A stretch of 64,000 bases of DNA, taken from positions 124,001-188,000 of the forward strand of contig JALMLS010000143.1 of the NCBI GenBank assembly GCA_038496445.1. The letters run 5' to 3'. The notes under the pieces were generated by a model. The model was not told where the DNA came from. It searched no databases and saw nothing but the letters and a program-made list of their open reading frames with translations. This DNA is from Trichosphaerium sp. ATCC 40318. Lineage: Eukaryota; Discosea; Flabellinia; Trichosidae. Shown here piece after piece: positions 46,343 to 56,226 of the stretch (position 1 is the first letter of the stretch; each line of letters begins with the position of its first letter). The position numbers and the translations under genes were made by a program.

Positions 46343-46740
46343 CATTGTATCAACAAGACAGTGGTTACTATCTCCACTAGTAATAAACTATTGTTCTCGA
46401 GTTACACTAAGTGACAATAGAGATTAATATCGTTGTTTTAGGTTTTCGACAGTCTCTTGAAATAATATTGACAAGCAAGACTGTGCGGCATAATAAAACT
46501 GTACTTCTGAGGTTGGCTTAATATTCTGATTGCGTTATCTTAAGTACAGCTCCCCGAAATCTAGTAAGAGAAGTGGCTGGAGTCTTTTTGTCTGTTGCTG
46601 TAATAACATTACAGTGTCTAGTCACTCAAAGCAACAATACTTAATTTAACCTTTAGAAGTTTCACGTTGTGTGAGCTTTGGCAACTTGAAAAAATAAAAA
46701 CAAAACTTGAACGCCTACTACTTTTTTTTTTTTTGGCTGG
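46343..46740. other. Intergenic, nothing recognised
   Basis: 3' flank of the kinase gene up to the outer edge of the inverted repeat. No ORF or RNA gene supported. Confidence 0.35.
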
Positions 46741-47399
46741 TCGTTGGGATCAGAGAAACGTCTCTTGTAGGGACGTCTTTTCCCAGTTGGCGCCTGGGAA
46801 TACATTGCGTATTTCCGTTGCTTTTGGCAAGCGGCTATGGCTTTCCGAAGGGTAGCGTCCGCATAGTCTATGATGGGGTTTACATATTAAACTTACTACT
46901 GAACCTCAGTCTTTTCCCGCCGACCTGTCTAGCCTTTCTAGGGTCTATAGGCTGATTGCTGAAAAAAAGTTAAACAGTTAACGGAAATTGTAGTTGAAAT
47001 ACTTACTGATTAATTTTTCTTTTTCTATTTTGTTTTTCTATTGAAAAGTTAATATAACCGCACTATACAAGTATCAACACGAATTGTAGTGGGGGTATCC
47101 TAGGTTTATAGAGTGCTCTCGATTTTCGCGTTGGTAGAGCTAATTTTAAAACGTCAACTACAAGTAGGCAACAACATCCTGGCCACTCTCGTCGTGATGT
47201 TTTTTTGATTCGTTCCGTACTTGTCTGTCTTTTGTGTTCGTTCTTTTTACTACTCTCTATAAACTATCCATGAGTTAAACAAGCTCATTGAGATAAAAAA
47301 ACGTACTTTTTAAATAAAGAGAAGCTTGGAAAGGGTTTGAGGCAGAATTGTTGGCGTAGAATTGCCATCTTTCGCGTTTGAAGATTGCTTTGATGCCAT
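46741..47399 (-). pseudogene. Truncated inverted copy of the basic-protein gene
   Basis: The reverse strand starts at MASKQSSN (ATG 47399) like the right-arm gene, but diverges after eight codons, and its second exon reads PIDPRKARQVGGK before single-base deletions break the frame. The segment for ATLRKAIAACRKQRK is interrupted by the roughly 45-bp deletion. The final exon is outside the repeat and absent on this side, so this copy cannot encode the full protein. Confidence 0.65.
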
Positions 47400-47828
47400 T
47401 GGCGTACGTTGGAGGTTTTGAGTGTATTTAGGTTTTACATTGCAAAAACTACTCATTATCGACCAAAAACTGTTACAATACATTCCTGAGTCCACACAAT
47501 ATGCGTCAAATCCCATTAGATATACTGCAGTAAATTAAATTGTGAATTATTTTCAAGTGTTTATGAGAATTATCAATCAAAAAAGGAAAGTGACCAACTA
47601 TCTTTACCAAAAACGTGTTTTGAAGAAAATAGTGAACTGCTATATTAACCTTCTCAGGCCGTCTCAGACTGTTTGTAACGATGTACGCTTACAGCAAAAC
47701 TCCTGCAGTGTCGCGCAATTAAAGACTGGAAACGGTTTTGAGATAACACGTGACAAGTGTTCGTGGGAAGCTGTACACCAAGTTTTTATTCAATCGGGCA
47801 GTTTTTCACTTTTTCTGTAATCTACTCT
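46741..47828. repeat. Left arm of a large inverted repeat
   Basis: About 1,088 bp that matches, in reverse complement, the sequence 48208-49391. Landmarks shared by both arms include cgttgggatcagagaaacg at the outer edge, gaaaagttaatataacc in the middle and gcccgattgaataaaaac near the inner edge. Identity by eye is high at both ends but much lower in the middle (47080-47320). This arm lacks about 45 bp that the right arm has near 49225-49270. Confidence 0.85.
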
Positions 47829-48207
47829 ATCGCCAGCGATGATACTCCGTACTTACTAGTACCACTGAATACCAGTAAAAAACCAATTCTTCTATAACTT
47901 TAAACCGTGTGATACGGTCGTGCAAACAGTTGAGTATAAACTACCACCAGAAACAACTTTCTACGTATTTTTAAACTTGTTGAGTACAATGACATAACTT
48001 TGTTAGCGATGAACACGAGTTTTGTGTATGTTACCACGCTGAAAAAATTGTTTTATGAAACACGTGATAAAACTATTTTAGTTTTTGTCAAATTACTTTT
48101 TACCTTACCATACATACATTCTATTATCTCTAACCGCCTAAATGATAGCTATAATTCTAGGAGTTAATGTATATGTTTATAGTTATTAGTACGGAGTTGT
48201 TATCGCC
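47829..48207. other. Spacer (loop) of the inverted repeat
   Basis: 379 bp of unique sequence between the arms, AT-rich, with no supported ORF; both ends show the hexamer atcgcc next to the arm border (47830 and 48202). Contains CACGTGAT (about 48061). Confidence 0.6.
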
Positions 48208-49391
48208 AGAGTAGATTACAGAAAAAGTGAAAAACTGCCCGATTGAATAAAAACTTGATGTACAGCTTCCCACGAACACTTGTCACGTGTTATCTCAAAA
48301 CCGTTTCCAGTCTTTATTTGCACGACACTGTAGGACTTTCGGTGTAACCGTATATGTTTACAAACACCCCTGAGACCGCCTGAGAAGGTTAATACAGCAG
48401 TTCACTATTTTCTTCAAAACACGTTTTAGGTAGAGATAGTTGGTCACTTTCCTTTTTTGATTGATAATTTTCATAAACACTCGAATATAATTCACAATTT
48501 AATTTACTCGCAGTATATCTAATGGGATTTGACGCATATTGTGTGGACTCAGGAATGTATTGTAACAGTTTTTGGTCGATAATGAGCAGTTTTTGCAATG
48601 TAAAACCTAAATACACTCAAAAACAATTACAGCATACCCCAATGGCATCTAAACAATCTTCAAACGTGAAAAAGAAATGGCGAAATCACCAAGCAAAAGA
48701 AACACAACAACAATTGGTGAGGGACCCAGAGATGGGAATGGGCCGAAGATCGAGGGACTTTCCGTTGGCTTTGGGTACTACAAACTCTTATTGGATTGTT
48801 ATTAACTTTTACATAGTAGTCCTAGCGAACCGCTTCGACGTGCTCACCAGAAGATGGCTAATCCAAGCAAGTACATGTCCCCTCGCTGTACGTTTAACTT
48901 GTAAACGACAATCACATGTTAACGTTTTATAATAGCTCGAACTACACAAAAATCGAGGGCACTCGATAACCTCAGGATACCGTCAAAACAAAGTATGTCT
49001 TGATACTTGCACATGTGTGGTTATATTAACTTTTCAATAGAAAAACAAAGCCGAAAAAGAAAAATAAATCAGTAAGTATTTCAACTACAATTTTCGGTTA
49101 ACTGTTTGTTAACTTTTTTTCAGCAATCAGCCTATAGACCCTAGAAAGGCTAGACGGGTCGGCGGAGAAAAGACTGTCGTTCAACTTGGTAAGTTTAATA
49201 TGTAAACCCCATCATAGACTAATATCGATCCATAGATCACTATATAAGTAAGACTAAGAAGGACACCGATGCGGACGCTACCCTTCGGAAAGCCATAGCC
49301 GCTTGCCGAAAGCAAAGGAAAGACGCAATGTATTCCCAGGCGCCAACTGGGAAAAGACGTCCCTACAAGAGACGTTTCTCTGATCCCAACG
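48208..49391. repeat. Right arm of a large inverted repeat
   Basis: About 1,184 bp, reverse complement of 46741-47828. It contains the complete 5' exons of the basic-protein gene and its upstream region. The outer border falls within the exon encoding FSDPNA, 10 bp before its donor site, so the last exon lies outside the arm. It is the likely parental side, because the gene is continuous here. Confidence 0.85.
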
Positions 49392-49611
49392 CAATAAAAA
49401 AGTACGTTCCGTATCTTTCCCGGCTTCACATAGAGTGTATCAATACGCTTTTACCGCAGTGGGTTATACTCAAAAGACTTAATTTGTTAACTCTTATTGT
49501 AGATTTAAGCTAAGAGCTAAAAAGAGCCAACATCTTCGGCTTAGTCCAGCCGAAGAACTCGAGCTACGCAAAGCTAGAAGGAACCGTCAGCGCCGCTCTC
49601 ACAAATCTTAG
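48642..49611 (+). CDS. Small basic (bZIP-like basic region) protein, mostly inside the inverted repeat
   Basis: Proposed exons: MASKQSSNVKKKWRNHQ... from ATG 48642 to a gtgagg donor at 48717; PIDPRKARRVGGEKTVVQLG (after an AG at about 49131); HYISKTKKDTDADATLRKAI and KRRPYKRRFSDPNAIKK (after about 49232); and FKLRAKKSQHLRLSPAEELE plus LRKARRNRQRRSHKS (to TAG 49611). All joins keep phase, but the first intron is about 414 nt, unusually long here. The protein is highly basic with a C-terminal Arg-rich stretch like a DNA/RNA-binding basic region; no leucine zipper follows. Family unknown. Confidence 0.45.
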
Positions 49612-49909
49612 TCCATGGACTTCGATTGGGAATATGCAAACTCCTTGGTTGCTCAAAAATATTTGTTGTAAAGTTAAAAAAAAATTGTGTTTTTATTATT
49701 TCGTTCATAGTTTCCTCAAGTAGAATTTCAACTCACAAAATTCAATTCTTTTTTGAGGGTGTAGTACACCTTTGCTATTATGAGGCGCTTATACTGCTAA
49801 TAAGTGATTACTGTCAGTTTTTAAATTTGATGATTGAAAAGTACTTTTTGAGTATCAAGCAAAACTTCGTGTTGATAATGAAGCCTTTAAAATTGTTTTT
49901 ATTGCTATC

Positions 49910-51294
49910 TCACTCGAAATATACTGTTGCAACATCTATAAGTTTCTTATGGGCACTAGAAGGCACCCTTGATACAACAACAGTATGTTCCTCATTGGAT
50001 AAACCAAAATGTGTATATACAGTTATCTTTACAGTTACACCTTCTGTGAGTATCTGCTTCGAAGGAGAAAACATGCGGATTAACACACGATAAGATCCGT
50101 TCATTGCATCTCTAACCTATAAAACAGTGTTCATACAAAAGGTCTCTTGTAAAACAGCACGTTTTTTTTGTTCCAAAGCAGTTTCTTGTTAACACGTACC
50201 ATGTATTCAACAGGCCCATAACCTTGAGAAAAATCCCTTGACATCAAACCACCGTTTTTAGTTGTATTACAGAACGAATAGCAAGCAGTGTTATCAGGCT
50301 AAACCTCGTTAAAAACTTTCCACGCATTTGTAAAATCCGTACCTCCAAAACATAGAGTTCCATATCTACTGCGTCTGTATCCCAGGCACATACAACGCGC
50401 AGATCAACATGGAGTTGTTTAGACATCAAAGCGCTTATCTTTGGTATCTTATGTATACGTAGAGCGTCTACTCTTTGTACTATACTACATATATCCATAA
50501 TGCAAACCGTCTCAACTTGACTATATGTCAAACCAGTTAGCGTTACAAGATCTCCATTGGTTTTGTTCTTACTTAAATCTCTCATCCCAAGAGCCTTCAA
50601 CGACATCCATTAAATGCTTCAGAGCGTCGACGTTTAATCCTAATGAATGAAAAGCATGTGCTACATCTCTATGCGACTGAGGCTCTTCAGGACGCATCTT
50701 TAGTATTCTCTTATATATTTCCAGTGCTGAACGATACTCCTTTTGTTCTTCAAGAACATACGCCATCATTCTAGAACAGAGAAAACTGTTAGGGTATCTA
50801 CGACTACTCATAAAACCATACCTGAGATACTTTGGTTCATCAATCGATACCTCTGCCATATTGCTTATAATGTGAAGAGCTTCTTAGGTTTTCCACTTGT
50901 AAACAATTTACATGCTGTTTCAAAGTACAACATTGGGTTCACTTGTTTACCATGTGCTTCATTGCAAATTATTTTATATTTTTTCAACACATCAGTTCCG
51001 ACGTTATTCTATTCGTAGATATCAAACAGAGCACTAAATTCGCTTTTTCTTGATTGTACCTTTTTGCTACCAAGAATGAACTGAGAAGAATACCGAGTTT
51101 GTGGCCTCTCGACCCTAACAATACAATGGCGCTTCGCAATATTGATTTTCTCAGCGGATATGTATGCAAACGTCTAAAGCGTAGTTTTAAGAAAATAATA
51201 AGATACTGGTTATTTTCGTACATTTCTCGAAATGCTTGTTTGATCTTCCTCCGAGAAACTTTGTTGAATCTCGCTCGCTTGTTGATCACCGCCT
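49910..51294 (-). CDS. TPR-DUF2135 half of a bacterial-type VIT/VWA protein
   Basis: The reading frame through short introns gives VNPMLYFETACKLFTSGKP, EALHIISNMAEVSIDEPKYL, MMAYVLEEQKEYRSALEIYK, ILKMRPEEPQSHRDVAHAF (TPR-like), then a beta domain LHVDLRVVCAWDTDAVDMEL, MSRDFSQGYGPVEYMVRDA and GSYRVLIRMFSPSKQ, VTVKITVYTHFG, ending at 49910. This is the C-terminal half of proteins that in bacteria run VIT-VWA-TPR-DUF2135. Upstream, MQACEGGDQQASEIQQSFSE and TFAYISAEKINIAKR exons join in phase. After SGKP a base is missing (cctaagaag where cctaaagaag is expected), so the frame breaks at about 50880. It may start as its own gene or continue from the VIT-VWA exons at 52.8-56.1 kb. Confidence 0.75.
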
Positions 51295-52123
51295 TCACAT
51301 GCTTGCATAATTGTAGTCCAGTATTCTAAGTTTACTGTCAAGAACAGGATAATTGTGTTGTGTACCTTGAGATGTGTTTAAAGGATTTTCCGTAGTTTGT
51401 TCACTAGTGAACTCCTCTGCAAACAACGGCTGAATTTTCTGGCTGTTTTGAGTTGTGACATGTGTCGTTATTCGAGGATTTGTGCTAGGATAGAATACAG
51501 TTTTACGATATTCAATTTTCTTTAACCATGAGTACAATAGTACAATAGGCACGCATAACAGCATACCAAGATATCCATACATAGCAGCTAACATACTGTT
51601 AGTATACCCCCGCAGAACTCGTAACGAACAGTATAAGCGTTCCTTCACCATAATGACACCACCAGTAGTAGCGCTAAACGCGGTACATATAGCGCTCCAT
51701 GCATAGTCGAAAGGTAAGCTAGAACGAACACTTTGGATTACATGTGGTGCGTGGTTCCTTATCATGTTCCTTATCATCAAGCCAATACTTACAATCGCTG
51801 CTAGCATTACAAACCATTTCCAGGCTTGAGTGCATGTTATGCAGTTGCTTTTTGGTTTAAACTTTTGGTGTTGTGGCTGTGGCTTGATTTCTAGCGGATA
51901 GGCAGCTGCTAGTGCTTTCAAGTCAACAGAATATTCTACACCCAAGCGCTTCAATAAACAACTCTTCCACAAAAGTTAGATAGATATTGCAGAGTGTAGC
52001 TTACTTTTCCTACTGCCGAGTCTCCTATGTACGCGACTAATAATCATATTAACCACCTGAACTGGTGATAAAAAAGTTACCTTTGAATATGAAGGACGAT
52101 TTTTTTGTGTTGTATGCCATCAT
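51295..52123 (-). CDS. Rab-type P-loop exons joined to a membrane-associated segment
   Basis: ATG 52123 begins MMAYNTKKSSFIFK; a 44-nt intron (gtaact...attag, about 52080-52037) is followed by VAYIGDSAVGK, a textbook Rab/Ras G1 motif; a 41-nt intron in phase 0 then leads to SCLLKRLGVEYSVDLK. After this the sequence leaves the GTPase fold: a CITC pair, hydrophobic helices (WKWFVMLAAIVSIGLMI, YGYLGMLLCVPIVLLYSWL) and a Thr/Gln-rich tail. Switch, DTAGQ, NKxD and SAK motifs do not follow; they lie upstream, in the separate feature at 52.1-52.8 kb. Either a truncated second GTPase fused to a membrane domain or part of a continuous long gene. Internal donor-like GT sites (for example within AAIVS) make the exon plan uncertain. 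Confidence 0.5.
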
Positions 52124-52140
52124 GTAAGTTTCTTTAGAAA

Positions 52141-52801
52141 TTAGCTGATCAAGACTATCGAGTTTTTATTGTTTTTATTTGTACCTTCATACATGGCTAG
52201 TGCTGCTTCATCTAATCCTTGCATTGTTTTAGCGGATGTCCTAAAATGCAGCATATTGTGTGATTCAGCGTATGCTTGAGCTTCTTCTAAAGAGACTACG
52301 ATATTTTTTTTAAATCAACCTAGGAAAAATATTAATTTAATGCTTACCAAGCGAAAAAATACTCTATGTCTATCATGTTGTACCTTGTTTCCCAGCAATA
52401 TTTTTACTGTATCTCCAGTACATTTTGTTTTTATTTCATTCTCCCACATACTGACATTTTTGAACGATTCTCGATTTGTTAAGTCATAAACAATCAAGAA
52501 CTACAAGCGTCAAGTTAGAAATAGAGTTTATCGTTCTAATACACTTACAGTTGTAACGTTGCGATAGTAAGAAGTTGTTATCGTCCTAAATCTTTCTTGT
52601 CCAGCCTTTAGAAGGAAGTTAGCAAACCTCACGTGCGCAGTGGTTAGAACATAATATTCGTACTGTATCCCACATTTGAAACTTTGCTCTGTTACCGTTA
52701 CCCAGATCACAGCTAGATATTTGAAAATCTACTCCAATAGTGGATATAAAACAATCCGTAAAGCTACTACCACCTGTACGCTTAACAGAAGACTTTGGTC
52801 C
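52141..52801 (-). CDS. Rab GTPase body (G2-G5) lacking its P-loop
   Basis: Exons with standard short introns give SSVKRTGGSSFTDCF, ISTIGVDFQI (G2), FQMWDT|AGQERFRTITTSYYRN (G3), FLIVYDLTNRESFKNVSMWE, LLGNK|VD (G4 NKxD), IVVSLEEAQAYAESHN, and RTSAKTMQGLDEAALAMYE (G5). This is a clear Rab fold, but there is no N-terminal GxxxxGKS exon: the preceding exon is the SNARE-like exon of the VIT-VWA gene, joined in phase 1. Reading on through the last donor gives a stop at 52141 and no C-terminal Cys for prenylation. Near 52310 a run of eight A occurs where nine would keep the frame (DLKK...IVVS), a homopolymer break. Confidence 0.7.
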
Positions 52802-55800
52802 TTGAATGAATGAGAAAAAGTAAGAACAAAACGAGAAACTTACTAGCTTGCTTTTTTGGACGTTTTTGCTTTTGTTTCAGTCCTCTTTGAGAACCACTCT
52901 CTTTCTTTCCACTTAGGCCCACACAAGAAAGGAGGTTTGTTGACGCCTTTGCAATATTCCTAATAGCACCAAAACGACGACGAACTGATGACGCCTGTGA
53001 GAGATGTGTACTACCTCGAGATATGTTGCTGTCTACTTGAGATATATTTTTGCTGATATCATTTATCATTTCTCTTTGGTTTTGAAGACTATCAAGCACG
53101 CTACTTCCCAATTCCTCTGTTTCGATTGCAATTCTTTGAGCATCCTGTAGTAACCTTGAGGAATCAGCTGCTTTATCTTGATGAAACAGAAGAGCTTTCC
53201 TTTTTGCAGATTTGCTGTATCTTGATGACTTTGGCTTTGGTTGTTCTTTTGCTTTTGCTGGTTGTTTCATTTTGGCTGGTTTGATTGGTTTGCTCCTTGT
53301 TGGTTTTGGAAGTCTCTTTATATCGTTTTTGAACACGACCAATTCGTCTTCTTTATCTTTGAGTGCTACTGCTTCTCTTTTGCTGTAATTGATGGTATTT
53401 AAATAAAAGTTCTTCGTTGGTTCCATTTTTTCCTGTGTTGTAGTATCGCTTACAGAGAGTTGATGTGGCTTGATCATTTGTGTTTGTTCGTTATATTGAG
53501 TGCTAGAATTAAACGCGTGATTGTAATCAGATAATTCAGGAGAAGATAGGAAGTCGTCATTTACTTTGAAGTGAAGCATGTGGTCATGTTGCGATCCTTG
53601 AAGACCCCACCTAAACAAACTTATGAGAAAATATTGAACTTAGTCTTCAGCGAGTACCACGTCTTTCTTCGCTCCCATAGTGCCATCACTCGATTCATTT
53701 TTTCATGATGCTTGTTTTCCTTTGATTGTGCTCTGATTGCTGATATTTTAAGAAACTCTCTTCGAATATCTTTCAGCGCAAATGGAGGTTCAATGTCATA
53801 TTTCAAAAACTAGTAAGAATTGTAAGCGACCGGACTTAGTGTTTGTCATGTACCTGATCAAGCGTGTCAAGTACCAGCAAAGAAGTTCCTTCTGTCACCA
53901 AGGTGAACTCTTTGCCTATGTCAATAAGTTGTTCTTCAAGCGTAGAATCAGTTTCAGCGTCCAAGGTCAGCACTTCAATTTTGCGCTGGTTCAATATTAG
54001 TGTATTGTATAAAAATAGCACCGTACTTGTGCCCAAAATCTGGCCACCAGCATGTCTGTATGACTTTTTCCTTGGTTCTTTGATGCTTTTAGAGTAATAT
54101 CTATAGATTTAGTGATGGCTCTTGACGCAAAAAAGCCAAAATGAAGCGTTATAGTAATATTTTTTTCTGGTATGTGATGAAGTTTTCCACTGATATTTAA
54201 TACAGAAGTAACTGGGACAGGTGCGCTAGGAAACACCTATTCTTAAAGTGAGAGATTTTTAAATATGTAGAGATCATACTTCGTGTATGTATTCTTCAGG
54301 GTATGTAATGTCGATTAGCCCAAATGTCGGTTGAGTAATTGCTTGAAAAGCGCTTTGAATGTCTAAAAAGTTCTGGCTACAGTTGAAATTTCCTCCTCCA
54401 CTCTTACGTCCCCATAGCCTAACAAAGGTAAGAATCAATCTAATCCTAAGCGCTTACTTTAACTTCATGTGGTTTGCCATGGACGAGCACGTGAAAAAGT
54501 ACACAGGTACTAAAAATACAGTCAATTGCAACAGTAGTAAAAATTGATTTTAACCTTTAAATTCTGGTAGTTCAGGCGATCCAACTGTATCAAAGCCATC
54601 CGTGAATGCTAAAAAATAGCTGTAATCAGTTTGAGAAGAGCACTTAGAAGGTGCTTTTATGTGACTCAGGTCGCTTCCTACATGTATGTGAGGTGTTGTA
54701 AACTCAGTTCATTATGTACCTCCATCATACCATAACGAAGATAAATATGTACATAACTTCTCAACGTCACACAAAGAGAAAGTCTTGGGCTTTTGGCACG
54801 AAAATGAAAAGCAGAACAAATGGATCAACACATCTTTAGTTCCGTACACACGCAATAATTTGGATAGAATTTGTTTTAGACATTTTATGGAACGTGTGCA
54901 ATCTCGGTGGCTGTAAGACCTGAAAGTGTGTTAAAGTTACCTTATATGCTTGGATATTAGTCAATACGTACGTGTCCCAATAAATACCAATCAAGGATGG
55001 TAGTGTTGATGTTGTCACGCTTGGAATTTGAACAGGTTGCTTAATAGCAAAGTAAGAGCCTAAACGCGTTAATATCGGTAGGATGAATGCCTTAAAGAAA
55101 ACGCTTACCTCTTGCACTGGTTTCACTAAGCACGTTTCCTGTAATTGCTGGTATTTCAATATGAACGTTCTCGTTCAACTTTATGTTTCGTTTACTTGAT
55201 TCAAAAATCCACCCATTTGGTTTGCTGTGCGTTCTGGAATCTTTACTGAGTGCGCCCGTACTCTTCAAGATGGGCTTAGTAGCTCCGTCTCCATCTGCAA
55301 CATGAATCTTGGAAACTTATTAAAAAAGAACTACGGAAGTGAATACCTTTAAACTACACTTTTTTATAGTGGACGCTGCAATGTTAAACAAGCTCTTGTA
55401 GGTATAGCATGAACCAGATACTACCAAATCTTTTGTATAGTGCACTCGAACAGTCCTACTACCCTTTGAAGGTATAGGATAAATCCTTGCTTTGAATATA
55501 TTTCCAGCCTGGAAATCACGTGTCAGCCCACGTGTCAAGCGAAAAAAAAGAGAATAAGCGTAGGAGAAGGCGTACAACTTGTTCAACAATTGCTGGTCCT
55601 TTCGACTGCTTCCTGACCTCTCCTTCGAATGCAATCCTGAGTGGACGTTAGTTTGCTTGGTTTTTCGTCAGATTTTATTTGAAAAAAGGTTTGTAGCTTT
55701 AGAAATACGCAACTAGCGCTCTGATGCGTAATTAAGCGTACCTTGCTTTTACTTTAGGGCATACAACGCCTGGTACCATTTTTCCGTTAATGTCGACAGC

Positions 55801-56085
55801 ATAACCGCAAATACTTGCGCCTTGGCGTTTATTTAGATTATAAATGCGATTGATCGTATTTTCCGCACCTTCAGGAAGAGGAAACACTAGTTCGCCTTCA
55901 ACGTCACCGTCTGTACTCTTATTCGCCCAAACCATTGTAAGAATAGTTTCTAGAGGACTATAAGCTCTTTATCAACTTACATCGTACCAACCTGACAAGA
56001 AACCTCGAATGTTAACATCTATGTCTATAAGCTCTGCAAGTAGCTGTTTTTTTGTTGTTTTATTGACCAATTGCACTGATGACAT
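52782..56085 (-). CDS. VIT-VWA protein (bacterial type) with C-terminal Vti1-like SNARE helix
   Basis: ATG 56085 (MSSVQLVNKTTKKQLLAELI). VIT domain: TMVWANKSTDGDVEGELVFPL, INGKMVPGVVCPKVKAR, IFKARIYPIPSKGSRTVRVH. VWA-type part: IPSVTTSTLPSLIGIYWDT (MIDAS strand; the usual DxSxS is reduced to DT at an exon end), KDVLIHLFCFSF, LWYDGG, YFLAFTDGFDTVG. Then HIPEKNITITLHFGFFASR, MLVARFWAQ, EEQLIDIGKEFTLVTEGTSL, LVLDTLDQ, LKYDIEPP and MALWERRKTWY, the standard block before the linker in bacterial homologues. The linker is Lys/Pro-rich and contains SSRLLQDAQRIAIETEELGS, SVLDSLQNQREMINDIS, which aligns with the Qb-SNARE motif of Vti1. The last exon either splices in phase to the Rab exon (gtaagt donor at about 52847) or reads through to a stop at 52782 with a short hydrophobic tail. 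Confidence 0.8.
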
Positions 56086-56226
56086 TATGTACAAAAGTGT
56101 ACTCTAGAACAACTTATTTCTTTGAAAACATTGATCACCAAGTTGGTAAAAAAGACTACGACTGAACCGGTTCACAAAGCTATTGACTACTTACGTGAAA
56201 ACAGCAAAAGCTTTAAAGTAGGCAGA
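56086..56226. promoter_or_regulatory. Short divergent promoter
   Basis: About 140 bp between the VIT-VWA start and the first ATG of the plus-strand propeller gene. The frame upstream of ATG 56227 is open to 56122 without an ATG, so a small upstream exon cannot be excluded. Confidence 0.35.

Noticed and set aside
46741-49391. DNA transposon with long terminal inverted repeats
   Set aside because: No transposase, no target-site duplication that I can see, and the right arm runs through a normal gene whose last exon lies outside; an inverted duplication explains it better.
49626-50093. Plus-strand 155-codon open frame
   Set aside because: It begins at a TTG, is hydrophobic low-complexity, and lies antisense to the clearly conserved DUF2135 domain.
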